Part shown: one piece after another, positions 8,624 to 18,508 of the stretch
How the letters are laid out: every line of letters begins with the position of its first letter
Position numbering within the stretch: position 1 is the first letter of the stretch
Source of the DNA: Pseudoclavibacter soli DSM 23366
GTDB lineage: Bacteria > Actinomycetota > Actinomycetes > Actinomycetales > Microbacteriaceae
Assembly (NCBI RefSeq): GCF_000423505.1
Contig: NZ_AUIC01000003.1
Location: forward strand, 186,001 to 250,000
Direction: 5' to 3'
DNA: 64,000 bases
Notes under the pieces: generated by a model
The model's input: only the letters and a program-made list of their open reading frames with translations
Databases searched by the model: none
What the model was told of the DNA's origin: nothing
Program-made: the position numbers and the translations under genes

Positions 8624-10512
8624 CAGCTGCGCTCCCCCTTCTTGCTCGATGTGTCCGTCTGCGTGTCGCCAGCCTCGTCATCGGTGATGAAGCCCGCGGC
8701 GCGAGCCTTGCGCTCGGCGATGGTCATACGACGCTCGGCCTCACCGGCTGAGCGCTTCTCACGCCCCTTGCGGCCGCTACCGGTCGTCTCGCCCGGGGTG
8801 CGGAAGCTGCCCCGGCCACGGTATGCGGCACCGAGGATGCGCGGGCTCAGCCCCGAGAAGTGGTGACCTTCGCCGAAGAAGCGCGTAGTGGCCAGCAGCT
8901 GCATGATCGGATGGGTGAACAGCACCACGACCAGGAGGTCGACGATGGTCGTCAGCCCCAAGGTGAACGCGAAGCCCTGCACACTGCCGACTGCCAGAAT
9001 GTAGAGCACAATGGCGGCCAAGAAGTTCACGCCGTCAGAGGCCAAGATCGTGCGCAACGCGCGACGCCAGCCAGATTCAACTGCCGGAATGAGGGTGTAG
9101 CCGTCGCGCAGCTCATCTCGAATGCGTTCGAAGTACACGATGAACGAGTCGGCGGTGATGCCGATGGCGACAATCAGGCCGGTGATGCCAGCCAACGACA
9201 ATCGGTAGCCCTCTTGCCACGACATGAGCGTCACCAACAGGTAGGTGATGACCGCGGCGATCAGCAACGAGAACACCGTGACCAAACCCAGCGCGCGGTA
9301 CTGGAAGATCGAGTAGACGACCACCAGCAGCAGACCGATCAGGCCCGCGATCAGGCCGCCGACCAGCTGCTGCTGGCCGAGGGTCGGCGTGATCTTGTTC
9401 TGGCTCTGCACGTCGAAGCTGATCGGCAGCGCGCCGTACTTCAGCTGATCGGCCAGCGACTTCGACGAGTCTTTGTCGAAGCTGCCGCTGATCTGTGCCT
9501 TGCCGTCGCTGATCACTGCCTGAGAGGTGGGAGCCACAATCACCTGGCCGTCGAGCACGACGGCGAAGCGGTTGACGGGCTCAGACTGCGAGGTGAGGTC
9601 GGTGGTGACGGTTTTGAACATCTCGGTGCCCACCGAGTTGAACTCGATGTTGACCACCCAGTTGTTGGTCACGGTGCCGTTGGTGCCGGTCTCTTGGCCA
9701 GCGGTGGCATTGGTGAGCTGTTCGCCGTCGAGCAGTGCGCCGTCAGCCTTGTTGTCGAGACGGTCGACTGGAGCCAGCAGCAGCTTCTCGCCGGTCGAGG
9801 TGTCGCAGGCGATCTTTGGCAGATCTGAGGCATCGACGCTGATATCGCCGACGGTCACCGAGCTGGTGCTGGGCACCGGGTCGGCCGTGGTGTACTGCAC
9901 ATCAGACGACGAGTCGCCGCTGTCGCTTGACTCATCGGTGCTCTCGTCAGTTGAGGTGGCATCGCTCGACGTGGTCGCGGTGACGCATACATACGAGTCG
10001 TACTGGTCGATGATCTCTTGCGCAGCCTCGGCACGGGCAGCGGCCTGCTCGTCACTCAGTCCGTCGAGGTCGGTCAGGCCCTCGGTGGTGCCCGCAGTGG
10101 TTGTCGAGGTTGCATAGGCGGATGCCGTGCGCCAGACCCGGCGGAACTCCAGCTTGGCTGACGCACGGATGCGCTCCAGCTGCTCGGATGTCGCCTCGCC
10201 AGGAATGCCGATCACGATATTGCGGCTGCCCTGCGTGGTGATCTCGGCCTCGCTGACACCGCCGGCGTCGACACGCTGACGCATGATCGACTGTGCCTGC
10301 TTCATCTGGTCAGCCGACGGGTCTTGCCCGTTCTCGGTCTCGGCAGAGAGGATGATCTCGGTGCCGCCCTCAAGGTCGAGCGCGAGCTTCGGAGTGATGC
10401 TTGCTCCGCCCCAGACGATGCCGGCAGCCAATGTGCCGACCAGTGCGAGGATGATGACGCCGAGCCAGATCAACGATCTGCGTGCGTGTCGAACCGGACC
10501 GCTTGCTGCCAC
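8623..10512 (-). CDS. secD: Protein translocase subunit SecD
   Basis: Partner of SecF in the auxiliary export complex. I chose the GTG at 10512 (AASGPVRHARRSLIWLG) because AGAGAG lies about 8 nt upstream, while an upstream in-frame GTG at 10557 has no ribosome site. The product is 629 aa: membrane helix 1, LDLEGGTEIILSA (the SecD signature), the large extracytoplasmic P1 domain, and C-terminal helices with LSLAGITGLIVAIGITADS and GYTLIPAVESGWRRALRTI. P1 contains a Ser/Asp/Thr-rich low-complexity insert (DATSTDESTDESSDSGDSS). yajC lies 61 bp upstream, giving the usual yajC-secD-secF order. Confidence 0.96.
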   Translation of the reverse strand: MAASGPVRHARRSLIWLGVIILALVGTLAAGIVWGGASITPKLALDLEGGTEIILSAETENGQDPSADQMKQAQSIMRQRVDAGGVSEAEITTQGSRNIVIGIPGEATSEQLERIRASAKLEFRRVWRTASAYATSTTTAGTTEGLTDLDGLSDEQAAARAEAAQEIIDQYDSYVCVTATTSSDATSTDESTDESSDSGDSSSDVQYTTADPVPSTSSVTVGDISVDASDLPKIACDTSTGEKLLLAPVDRLDNKADGALLDGEQLTNATAGQETGTNGTVTNNWVVNIEFNSVGTEMFKTVTTDLTSQSEPVNRFAVVLDGQVIVAPTSQAVISDGKAQISGSFDKDSSKSLADQLKYGALPISFDVQSQNKITPTLGQQQLVGGLIAGLIGLLLVVVYSIFQYRALGLVTVFSLLIAAVITYLLVTLMSWQEGYRLSLAGITGLIVAIGITADSFIVYFERIRDELRDGYTLIPAVESGWRRALRTILASDGVNFLAAIVLYILAVGSVQGFAFTLGLTTIVDLLVVVLFTHPIMQLLATTRFFGEGHHFSGLSPRILGAAYRGRGSFRTPGETTGSGRKGREKRSAGEAERRMTIAERKARAAGFITDDEAGDTQTDTSSKKGERS

Positions 10513-10572
10513 TGTGCTGTTCTCTCTACTGGGATGTGCAGCGCCGAACCTGCTCACGGCGCTGAGAAATGT

Positions 10573-10998
10573 CTACTTTTGCGAGTCGCCCTTGGCGTCA
10601 TCATCGACTGCCGAGGTGGCGTCGGTGATTTCTGCCGCAGTGGGCTCAGCGCTCTCGTCGGCGCGCAGCCCGTATTTCGGCTCGCCGTCTTCGTCTTCGA
10701 GAGCAGCTACTGGAGTCGCGGCAACCTCAACCGCCGGGGTGTCATCGATCACCTTGCCGATGGCCTGACGATGCACCTTGAGCACTGTGCCCGGAGTGCT
10801 CTCAACGAGCACGGTGCCGTCGGCCTCATCGATTTCGACGATGGTACCGTACACCCCGAACGTGGTCATGACCTTGGCGCCCGGCACCGTTTTACTCTGA
10901 ATCTCTTGAGCCTGCTGCGCCCGCTTCTTGTTGCCGCGGAACATCACGATCAGCAGCACCGCGAAGATGACCAGCATGCCAATTGTCAAGGGATCCAT
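10573..10998 (-). CDS. yajC: Preprotein translocase subunit YajC
   Basis: Small single-span accessory of the SecDF complex. The 141-aa protein starts MDPLTIGMLVIFAVLLIVMF (membrane helix), followed by the basic RGNKKRAQQAQ and the family block VPGAKVMTTFGVYGTIVEID; the C-terminal tail is acidic and variable. It heads yajC-secD-secF on the minus strand, 91 bp downstream of ruvB. A TAGGGT hexamer that begins with the ruvB stop codon could be a promoter -10 for it, giving a leader of about 80 nt. Confidence 0.93.
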   Translation of the reverse strand: MDPLTIGMLVIFAVLLIVMFRGNKKRAQQAQEIQSKTVPGAKVMTTFGVYGTIVEIDEADGTVLVESTPGTVLKVHRQAIGKVIDDTPAVEVAATPVAALEDEDGEPKYGLRADESAEPTAAEITDATSAVDDDAKGDSQK

Positions 10999-11089
10999 AC
11001 GCTCAATTCACTCTCTTCAGGCCGGGGGAAGCCGGGACCGTGCACTCGAATTCAGGCACGCTGAAACGCGCCCAATCGTTAAGGTTACC

Positions 11090-12169
11090 CTAATCATCAA
11101 GGAGGGTGGGCTGTGAATGCTCTGCACCCGTCGCTGACGGCGCAATGCCGAGGTGCCGCCAGGCGCCGGGTGCCGCCACACGGCCCCGCGGAGTGCGCAG
11201 AATCAGCCCGCTGCGCACCAAGAACGGTTCGACCACCGACTCAAGCGTCTCGGCCTCTTCGCCCACGCTCATCGCCAATGGCCCAAGCCCCACGGGGCCG
11301 CCGCCAAATTGCGTGATCAGCACCCTCAGCACTTCGCGATCAAGCCGGTCTAGCCCCAACTCGTCAACCTCGTAGAGCGCCAGCGTGGCCCGCACCGCGT
11401 CAACCGGATCGTGGTCGGGATGCACCACCAAGTAGTCGCGCACCCGGCGGATCAGTCGATTCGCGATACGGGGCGTGCCACGCGAGCGCAGGGCGATCTC
11501 TGCGATGGCTGGCTGGGGCAGCTGCAGCTCGAGCAGGCGCGCACTACGCTGCAGCAGGTGTTCGAGTTCGGCCGGCGGGTAAAACTCCATGTTGGCAGTG
11601 AACCCGAAGCGGTCGCGCAGCGGTGAGGGCAGCACACCCGAGCGAGTGGTGGCCCCGACCAGCGTGAACGGCGCCAGCTCCAGCGGAATCGAGGTGGCGC
11701 CAGGCCCCTTGCCCACCATGACGTCGACCCGAAAGTCTTCCATGGCCAGATACAGCATCTCAGCAGCCGGTTTGGCGATGCGGTGAATCTCATCGATGAA
11801 CAACACCTCGCCTTCGGTCAGCGAGCTGAGAATAGCTGCAAGATCACCGGCATGCGTGATGGTCGGCCCACTGGTCAGCCGCAGCGGCCGATCGAGCTCG
11901 TGCGCCACGATCATCGCCAGCGTCGTTTTGCCAAGCCCTGGCGGGCCTGCGAGCAGAATGTGATCGGCCGCTCGTGAACGTGCCTTGGCCGCACGCAGCA
12001 AAAGATCGAGCTGGTCGCGCACCCTACGCTGCCCCACGAACTCATCAAGGCTCTGCGGCCGAAAGGCCTGATCGGCTCCGGCGTCGTCGTCGAGGGCGCC
12101 GGGATGCAGCACCTCGCTGGCCGCCGAGGGTGTGGCCGACTGGTTGGTTGCGTCGTGTTCGCCGCTCAT
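11090..12169 (-). CDS. ruvB: Holliday junction branch migration helicase RuvB
   Basis: Hexameric AAA+ motor that drives branch migration of Holliday junctions with RuvA. The 359-aa sequence has [12 protein letters not shown], Walker [12 protein letters not shown], Walker B LFIDEIHR, sensor 1 GATTRSGVL and arginine finger region [11 protein letters not shown], then the winged-helix domain ([26 protein letters not shown]). Its ATG overlaps the ruvA stop by 4 nt (ATGA). It is the last gene of ruvC-ruvA-ruvB. Nothing unusual is visible. Confidence 0.97.
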   Translation of the reverse strand: MSGEHDATNQSATPSAASEVLHPGALDDDAGADQAFRPQSLDEFVGQRRVRDQLDLLLRAAKARSRAADHILLAGPPGLGKTTLAMIVAHELDRPLRLTSGPTITHAGDLAAILSSLTEGEVLFIDEIHRIAKPAAEMLYLAMEDFRVDVMVGKGPGATSIPLELAPFTLVGATTRSGVLPSPLRDRFGFTANMEFYPPAELEHLLQRSARLLELQLPQPAIAEIALRSRGTPRIANRLIRRVRDYLVVHPDHDPVDAVRATLALYEVDELGLDRLDREVLRVLITQFGGGPVGLGPLAMSVGEEAETLESVVEPFLVRSGLILRTPRGRVAAPGAWRHLGIAPSATGAEHSQPTLLDD

Positions 12170-12756
12170 CGTGCGCCCCCGAGCATGCGCAGCGCAGCTT
12201 TCAGCAGCGTGTCATTGCCCTCGACACCAGCCGCAGCGGCGTCTGCGACAGCCTGCTGTGCCTGCTTCTCGGGCCAGCCGAGGCCGACCAGTGCCGCGGT
12301 GACGCTCAGCGTGTCGGCATGGCCGCTGGCTGCCGCCACTGCCCCACCGCCGACCGGCTGCGCAATGCGCCCCGCCAGCTGCACCGCAATGAGCTTGGCG
12401 GTCTTGGCGCCGATGCCGCTGACCGATTGAAACGGCTTGGGGTCTTCGTCGTGCACCGCCTGGGCGATCTGATCTGGAGTGAGCGCACCGAGCACGGCGA
12501 GAGCAAGTTTGGGCCCGACTCCGCCGACCGAGCGCAGCACGTCGAACAGGCCCTTCTGCTCGGGCGTCTCGAACCCATATAGGGTGAGGGCGTCTTCGCG
12601 CACGATGAGCGTGGTGAGCACTTTGATCTCTTCGCCGACGCGCACCGATCGCGCATGCGCAGGGGTCACGCTGACCAGGTAGCCGATGCCGTCGACGGCA
12701 AGTACGATCTGGTCGCTGGCGGCGTGCTCGACTCGTCCATGCAGAAAGCTGATCAT
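12166..12756 (-). CDS. ruvA: Holliday junction branch migration protein RuvA
   Basis: Tetrameric protein that binds the four-way junction and loads RuvB. The 196-aa product starts [21 protein letters not shown] (OB fold), has helix-hairpin-helix motifs (LLRSV-type [16 protein letters not shown] and [16 protein letters not shown]) and a C-terminal RuvB-binding domain ([16 protein letters not shown]). Besides transcription from upstream, a TAGTCT box (12763-12768) starts on the ruvC TAG stop and ends 6 nt before the ruvA ATG, so a leaderless internal transcript is possible. Confidence 0.96.
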   Translation of the reverse strand: MISFLHGRVEHAASDQIVLAVDGIGYLVSVTPAHARSVRVGEEIKVLTTLIVREDALTLYGFETPEQKGLFDVLRSVGGVGPKLALAVLGALTPDQIAQAVHDEDPKPFQSVSGIGAKTAKLIAVQLAGRIAQPVGGGAVAAASGHADTLSVTAALVGLGWPEKQAQQAVADAAAAGVEGNDTLLKAALRMLGGAR

Positions 12757-12762
12757 CTGACC

Positions 12763-12768
12763 AGACTA
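12763..12768 (-). promoter_or_regulatory. Possible leaderless -10 box for ruvA inside the ruvC stop
   Basis: TAGTCT on the minus strand begins with the ruvC stop codon and ends 6 nt before the ruvA ATG. This spacing recurs before several other genes in the window and places the transcription start at the ATG. No convincing -35 is seen. Confidence 0.35.
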
Positions 12769-13341
12769 GTGCCGACCTGAGACATCGCCGGCCGCGGCGC
12801 GCGCCTGACGCCAGGCCCGCTGCGCCGGTGTCTCGGCGACTCCGGGGCGTGCGGCGCTCACCTGTGCCGAGGGCTTGAACGCCTCGCACACTGCCACGGC
12901 CAGGGCATCGGCCGCATCGGGTGGGCCGCCCACCTCGTCGATTGAGAGCAGCCGGGCCACCATGTGCTGCACCTGCGGTTTGTCTGCTCGGCCGCTGCCG
13001 GTGACTGCTGCTTTGACCTCGGTCGGCGTGTGCATGGTCAGCGGGATGCCGTAATCACCTGCCAGCAGCATGGCCGCGCCGATGATGTGGGCCACACCCA
13101 TGACGCTGGGCAGGTTCTGCTGCGCGAACACCCGCTCGACGGTGATGACCCCGGGTTGGTGTCGTTCGATGATGGTGCGCAGCTCGGCGGCGATGCGATG
13201 CACGCGCCGTGAGATCTCCTCTTGCGGAGAAGATCGGATGACGCCGACCTCGACCAGCGAGAGTCGGCGTCTGGTGGTCGCCTGGACGACCCCGAACCCG
13301 CATCGGGTCAGGCCGGGGTCGATGCCCAGAATGACCGACAA
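12766..13341 (-). CDS. ruvC: Crossover junction endodeoxyribonuclease RuvC
   Basis: Resolves Holliday junctions by symmetric nicking. The 191-aa protein begins MSVILGIDPGLTRCGFGVVQ, carrying the first catalytic Asp (D7); VITVERVFAQQN supplies the catalytic Glu, and PPDAADALAVAVCEA supplies the C-terminal acidic residues. The start codon is TTG at 13341, with GAAGAGGA upstream, 4 nt after the yebC stop. The C-terminal 25 residues (AQRAWRQARAAAGDVSGRH) extend a little beyond the usual core. Confidence 0.96.
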   Translation of the reverse strand: MSVILGIDPGLTRCGFGVVQATTRRRLSLVEVGVIRSSPQEEISRRVHRIAAELRTIIERHQPGVITVERVFAQQNLPSVMGVAHIIGAAMLLAGDYGIPLTMHTPTEVKAAVTGSGRADKPQVQHMVARLLSIDEVGGPPDAADALAVAVCEAFKPSAQVSAARPGVAETPAQRAWRQARAAAGDVSGRH

Positions 13342-13345
13342 ACGA

Positions 13346-14107
13346 TCAGTCCTCTTCGGCGAGCTGCTCGACGATTTCGTCGGTCACGTCGAAGTTGCCA
13401 AACACGTTCTGCACGTCGTCGCTGTCTTCGAGCGCATCGATGATGCGAAACAGCTTGCGCGCGGTATCGAGGTCGACGTCGATGTTGAGCCCGGCGACGA
13501 ACTCCGACTCAGCCGAGTCGTAGTCGATGCCCGCAGCCTGCAGCGCCTGGCGCACTGCCACGAGATCAGACGGGTCTGTGGTGATCGCCAGTGTGTCGCC
13601 GTTGTCGGTGACCTCTTCAGCCCCAGCCTCAAGCACCGCCTCGAGCACACTGTCTTCGTCGACGCCCTCAGCCTTGGGCACCGTGATGACGCCCTTGCGG
13701 CTGAAGTTGTAGGCCACCGACCCGGGGTCGGCGAGCGTGCCGCCGTTGCGGCTGAGCGCGGTGCGCACATCGGCTGCCGCACGGTTCTTGTTGTCGGTCA
13801 GACACTCAACCAGCAGGGCGACGCCGCCCGGAGCATAGGCCTCGTACATGATGGTCTGGTATTCGGCAGCGCCGGCCACCTCGCCCGAGCCGCGCTTGAC
13901 GGCACGAGTGATGTTGTCGGCAGGCACCGAGTTCTTCTTGGCCTTCTGAATGGCGTCGAACAGCGTCGGGTTGCCGTCGGGGTCACCGCCGCCCGTGCGC
14001 GCCGCAACCTCAATGCTCTTGATGTATTTGGCGAATGCCTTGGCGCGCTTCTGGTCGATCAGCGCCTTCTTGTGCTTCGTGGTCGCCCATTTGGAGTGGC
14101 CGGACAT
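13346..14107 (-). CDS. yebC: YebC/PmpR family protein (TACO1-like)
   Basis: YebC proteins have been described as transcriptional regulators and, more recently, as factors easing translation of difficult proline motifs; which applies here is not visible. The 253-aa protein shows the family opening [25 protein letters not shown] in two blocks, [21 protein letters not shown], and the three-domain length typical of YebC. AAGGAG lies 6 nt before the ATG. It sits upstream of ruvC in the usual yebC-ruvCAB arrangement and 42 bp after thrS. Confidence 0.95.
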   Translation of the reverse strand: MSGHSKWATTKHKKALIDQKRAKAFAKYIKSIEVAARTGGGDPDGNPTLFDAIQKAKKNSVPADNITRAVKRGSGEVAGAAEYQTIMYEAYAPGGVALLVECLTDNKNRAAADVRTALSRNGGTLADPGSVAYNFSRKGVITVPKAEGVDEDSVLEAVLEAGAEEVTDNGDTLAITTDPSDLVAVRQALQAAGIDYDSAESEFVAGLNIDVDLDTARKLFRIIDALEDSDDVQNVFGNFDVTDEIVEQLAEED

Positions 14108-14149
14108 ATGACTCCTTAGAAATCGATTGAAACTATGGTACTCGCGGGC

Positions 14150-16189
<2,040 letters not shown>

Positions 16190-16356
16190 CGGGGCTCCTT
16201 GAGCATGATGTGACGGCCGATACGAAGCGGCCGACGCAGGTGGGTATGTGCCCGTCTATCCTACCGCAGGCATCCCGGTGGATGCCCGCCGCAGTTGGGC
16301 ATCCATGCGTACGGTACGCTATACTTGTCGAGTTGCCTCGCAAGAGGTAGCCACAC
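16190..16356. promoter_or_regulatory. Divergent promoter region for thrS (-) and tRNA-Val (+)
   Basis: Minus strand: TAGGAT (16258-16263) is the likely thrS -10; the leader includes a GGCCG/CGGCC hairpin (about 16215-16232). Plus strand: TATACT (16320-16325) is the likely -10 of the tRNA gene, giving a 5' leader of about 25 nt. No T-box specifier or antiterminator is visible. Confidence 0.5.
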
Positions 16357-16430
16357 GGTCGATTGGCGCAGTTGGTTAGCGCGCTTCCTTCACACGGAAG
16401 AGGTCGCTGGTTCGAGTCCAGTATCGACCA
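16357..16430 (+). tRNA. tRNA-Val (anticodon CAC)
   Basis: The cloverleaf folds by hand: acceptor stem GGTCGAT (16357-16363) with ATCGACC (16423-16429), discriminator A; D stem GCGC/GCGC; anticodon stem CTTCC/GGAAG around loop TTCACAC with anticodon CAC at 16391-16393 (reads GTG); T stem GCTGG/CCAGT with loop TTCGAGT. CCA is not encoded. Everything from the last base of the anticodon loop to 77 bp past the gene recurs exactly 1951 bp downstream. Confidence 0.96.
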
Positions 16431-16507
16431 CACCCCTACAGCCCCGGAATCATGCGGAACACGCGAGTTCCGGGGCTTCTTCATTTGCCAGATAATCAAG
16501 CCGCGTG
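16395..16507 (+). repeat. 113-bp direct repeat, copy 1 (attachment-site candidate)
   Basis: Identical over 113 bp to 18346-18458. It spans the 3' part of tRNA-Val from position 38, the tRNA terminator and 21 further bases. The match stops sharply on both sides. Duplication of a tRNA 3' end is the classic footprint of site-specific integration, so this is read as attL. Confidence 0.9.
16440..16486 (+). terminator. Intrinsic terminator of tRNA-Val
   Basis: A perfect 10-bp stem AGCCCCGGAA (16440-16449) with TTCCGGGGCT (16468-16477) is followed by TCTTCATTT. The 18-nt loop is long. The whole structure is repeated in the second repeat copy (18391-18437). Confidence 0.75.
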
Positions 16508-16538
16508 AGCCAAACGTGGGGCAAAGTTCAGTATCTCC
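16508..16538. other. Left inner end of the mini-element
   Basis: 31 bp between repeat copy 1 and the stop of the zinc-motif gene. No gene, no repeat of its own. The near absence of spacer between the attachment repeat and the coding region is unusual for an integrated element with its own integrase. Confidence 0.5.
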
Positions 16539-17714
16539 CTACTCTCGCCTGCTCCGTTTCACTTTCCGACATGGGCGTTGTGGCGCCCTAGAGCCCGCAC
16601 ACTGGCGACATGCAAATCGACCTTCGCGCAGTGCTCTTGTCCGCGCTTGAGTAGGGAGAATCCACGGTGGATGTCGCGGACCGGCGCCTCGTTTCGAAGC
16701 CCCTCTAGCGGCTACTCTTACCGCCAAACGATTCCCCCAATTGATCCGCGGAAGCCATCCTCTCGCACAACACGCTTCGTAGCTGGATCCAGATCCACAG
16801 GGGCAGTCGTCGGCACTGAAGACTTGTCCTATCGCATTGCCAATCGGAACGTCTGAGGAGTTCTCCCAATTTTCAAACCATTCTGCTCGCATCGAAACCG
16901 GACAGCACTCGAGATGCCAGCCGGCTGAGACACCGCTGCCGGGCTCCAACGGCACGAACCAAGTAATGCCTGCGATCCCTACTGTCGCAAAACACTGACC
17001 GTCTGATAGCCGCTGAATACCGATCCCTGCGTACGATCTTGGGTTCATCCCTGCCAGCGCGGAATCGGTGAACCACTTTCCCGCCGTTGGAGGAGGGAAC
17101 TCTGAGTAGCTGTCAGCTTGCAGCGCTGCTCGTACACTCTCTAGAACTGATCGCTTACTGATCACCATGGTTGTAGAAGGGGCGTAGTGCAGCTTGAGGA
17201 TATCGCCGAGAAGTGCGCGATGGATAAGATGAAGCCCTGGACCATCATGCTTAAAGAGTGGATTCGCTGGCCACGAGCTCAGGCGCCTCGCCTGTATACC
17301 GATAGATCCGAGACTGTCAAACGGCATCGTGGAAAAACGTTCCCAAGTCCGTTCACCTTCCCCTAGAAACTGTTCGCAATCCACACACAGCATGTAGTGT
17401 TTGTAGCCGTCTTGCATACGCGCCGATGTAGCACTGCGTTTGGGGGCATGAATCACACCACCCTCGCGCTTGGCCCATCTTGCCGCCCACTTCGGGTGTG
17501 TGTGGCTCAATAGGAGTTCGACGTCGTGTCGAGCGCAAAGGGCGCAGCGACCCAGCACAGGCCCAGACGCCCTAATATCGCTCCCCAGCCCGCTTCGAGA
17601 GCCTGCCGGGCCCAGCGTACCTTGCAACGCCGGTGGCACATGCTTTCGCGGCACTTTTTCGTATGGGCCAAAACGTTGCTGCTGACGCGCCAGGCGCGAT
17701 TTCTTACCACTCAC
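16539..17714 (-). CDS. Unknown protein with HNH-like Cys/His zinc module and SEC-C motif, 391 aa
   Basis: No function recognised with certainty. C57-x2-C60, then LLSHTHPKW with H71, then C110-x2-C113 in MLCVDCEQFL form a treble-clef/HNH-like metal site, as in uncharacterised proteins with a SHxxPK...LCxxCE pattern. Residues 304-316 (CPCGSGSSYEACC) are a SEC-C zinc motif. The middle has no motif I know. The last 70 residues are Arg-rich and look like out-of-frame translation: changing the C5 run at 16734-16738 by one base would end the protein near 16719, soon after SEC-C. Start is GTG with GGGGGAG upstream and a TAGACT -10 at 17742-17747. It lies inside the repeat-bounded element. A nuclease or defence role is only a guess. 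Confidence 0.7.
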   Translation of the reverse strand: MSGKKSRLARQQQRFGPYEKVPRKHVPPALQGTLGPAGSRSGLGSDIRASGPVLGRCALCARHDVELLLSHTHPKWAARWAKREGGVIHAPKRSATSARMQDGYKHYMLCVDCEQFLGEGERTWERFSTMPFDSLGSIGIQARRLSSWPANPLFKHDGPGLHLIHRALLGDILKLHYAPSTTMVISKRSVLESVRAALQADSYSEFPPPTAGKWFTDSALAGMNPRSYAGIGIQRLSDGQCFATVGIAGITWFVPLEPGSGVSAGWHLECCPVSMRAEWFENWENSSDVPIGNAIGQVFSADDCPCGSGSSYEACCARGWLPRINWGNRLAVRVAARGASKRGAGPRHPPWILPTQARTRALREGRFACRQCAGSRAPQRPCRKVKRSRRE

Positions 17715-17741
17715 GTACTCCCCCTTTGCCTAAATGCGACA

Positions 17742-17747
17742 AGTCTA
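17742..17747 (-). promoter_or_regulatory. -10 box of the zinc-motif/SEC-C gene
   Basis: TAGACT on the minus strand lies 27 bp before the GTG at 17714, with GGGGGAG between them. The match to the -10 boxes of the host genes suggests expression from its own promoter inside the element. No clear -35. Confidence 0.4.
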
Positions 17748-17850
17748 TGTAGGTACTCCGCTACCAGACGCAGAAATCCCGCCCAGCCGAGCTGTAATAG
17801 CCGATTGAAGGGTTCTTTGTGATTGGTCAGTCTATTTTGGTAGGCGGTAG

Positions 17851-17882
17851 CACCCTGCAGTCAGGGGGATGTCTGCAGGGTG
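17851..17882. terminator. Perfect 10-bp inverted repeat downstream of the small membrane gene
   Basis: CACCCTGCAG (17851-17860) pairs with CTGCAGGGTG (17873-17882) around a 12-nt loop. It lies 48 bp after the stop of the small membrane protein on the minus strand. There is no T-run on either side, so it may be a factor-assisted terminator or a protein site (it contains two PstI-type CTGCAG palindromes). Confidence 0.45.
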
Positions 17883-17929
17883 CACGGACACTGCATCGCA
17901 GCTCGTTGACAGACTGCGAGGTGTGTGTC

Positions 17930-18214
17930 TCAACGCACAAAAGCGTGCCAGACGCGGCTCAAGACGCCGCGCAGTCCGATCAGGATGAGTCCGATGCCGA
18001 AGTACCTGACGAGCTTTCCAGCAATGCGATGTTCCCCAAGCTCGTTCATGAACGGTACGAGCACTTGCAGAATCGGTGACCCGTCCGGCGCAGGTATTAT
18101 CGCGTCCATGTATGACTCTGCCCAGCCAGGAGCAGCCCAAACCACGACGATTCCGACGACAATGAACGCGATATATTTCCCCATGCTGTGAACCGTATCG
18201 GTACCGTCTGACAA
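17930..18214 (-). CDS. Small two-span membrane protein, up to 94 aa
   Basis: Not recognised. From the ATG at 18184 (MGKYIAFIVVGIVVVWAAPG) the first 18 residues form a membrane helix; a short loop with APDGSPILQVLVPFMNELGE follows, then a second helix (YFGIGLILIGLRGVL) and a basic end. An upstream ATG at 18214 adds ten hydrophilic residues; neither start has a strong ribosome site. It is the second gene of the tRNA-flanked element, 215 bp upstream of the zinc-motif gene on the same strand. Small membrane partners are frequent in defence and phage-satellite cassettes, but nothing here proves such a role. Confidence 0.55.
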   Translation of the reverse strand: MSDGTDTVHSMGKYIAFIVVGIVVVWAAPGWAESYMDAIIPAPDGSPILQVLVPFMNELGEHRIAGKLVRYFGIGLILIGLRGVLSRVWHAFVR

Positions 18215-18219
18215 ACACG

Positions 18220-18262
18220 GAAAGCCGCCTCACCCGGTGGGTGCCAGGTGGGGGCGGCTTTC
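18220..18262 (-). terminator. Strong GC hairpin upstream of the small membrane gene
   Basis: GAAAGCCGCC (18220-18229) pairs with GGCGGCTTTC (18253-18262), with an inner CACC/GGTG stem. On the minus strand it is followed by CGTGTTTGTC, a weak U-rich tail. It would insulate the element's genes from transcription entering from the right. Confidence 0.55.
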
Positions 18263-18345
18263 TGCGTGTATCAGTCCGTGATTTTCGCGGCCGATCTCAC
18301 AGCGCGACAGCGTGTCTGCGTCCAGTGCTTCAGCCACCGCGCTGC

Positions 18346-18458
18346 CGGAAGAGGTCGCTGGTTCGAGTCCAGTATCGACCACACCCCTACAGCCCCGGAA
18401 TCATGCGGAACACGCGAGTTCCGGGGCTTCTTCATTTGCCAGATAATCAAGCCGCGTG
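18346..18458 (+). repeat. 113-bp direct repeat, copy 2 (attachment-site candidate)
   Basis: Exact copy of 16395-16507, including tRNA-Val bases from position 38 to the discriminator, the terminator stem and downstream bases. The 5' half of the tRNA is absent, so this copy is not a functional tRNA. Read as attR of the mini-element. Confidence 0.9.
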
Positions 18459-18508
18459 CGCGCTCCTTCGCCACCACGCACCACCGCTGGTCACGAACCG
18501 GCACTCCC

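Larger units (their letters stand above)
16395..18458. mobile_element. Putative 1.95-kb integrative mini-element in tRNA-Val
   Basis: The segment between the two 113-bp repeats carries only two probable genes, both on the minus strand: a zinc-motif/SEC-C protein (391 aa) and a small membrane protein (at most 94 aa). No tyrosine or serine recombinase, excisionase or replication gene is present, so it would be a remnant or a passenger mobilised in trans. Reading frames in the element contain more A/T-rich codons than the surrounding thrS and cta genes by eye. Alternative: an old tandem duplication followed by sequence replacement. The tRNA stays intact on the left. Confidence 0.65.

Noticed and set aside
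11078-11092. TTAAGGTTACCCTAA resembling an iron-box (DtxR/IdeR)
   Set aside because: Only 15 bp, half-sites do not fit the 19-bp consensus, and part of it is the ruvB stop codon.
16190-16300. Possible T-box riboswitch upstream of thrS
   Set aside because: Only about 60 nt of leader, no specifier loop, no TGG-containing T-box sequence and no terminator/antiterminator pair.
18346-18421. A second tRNA-Val gene
   Set aside because: Only the 3' part from position 38 is present; the acceptor 5' strand, D arm and anticodon are missing, so it cannot fold as a tRNA.
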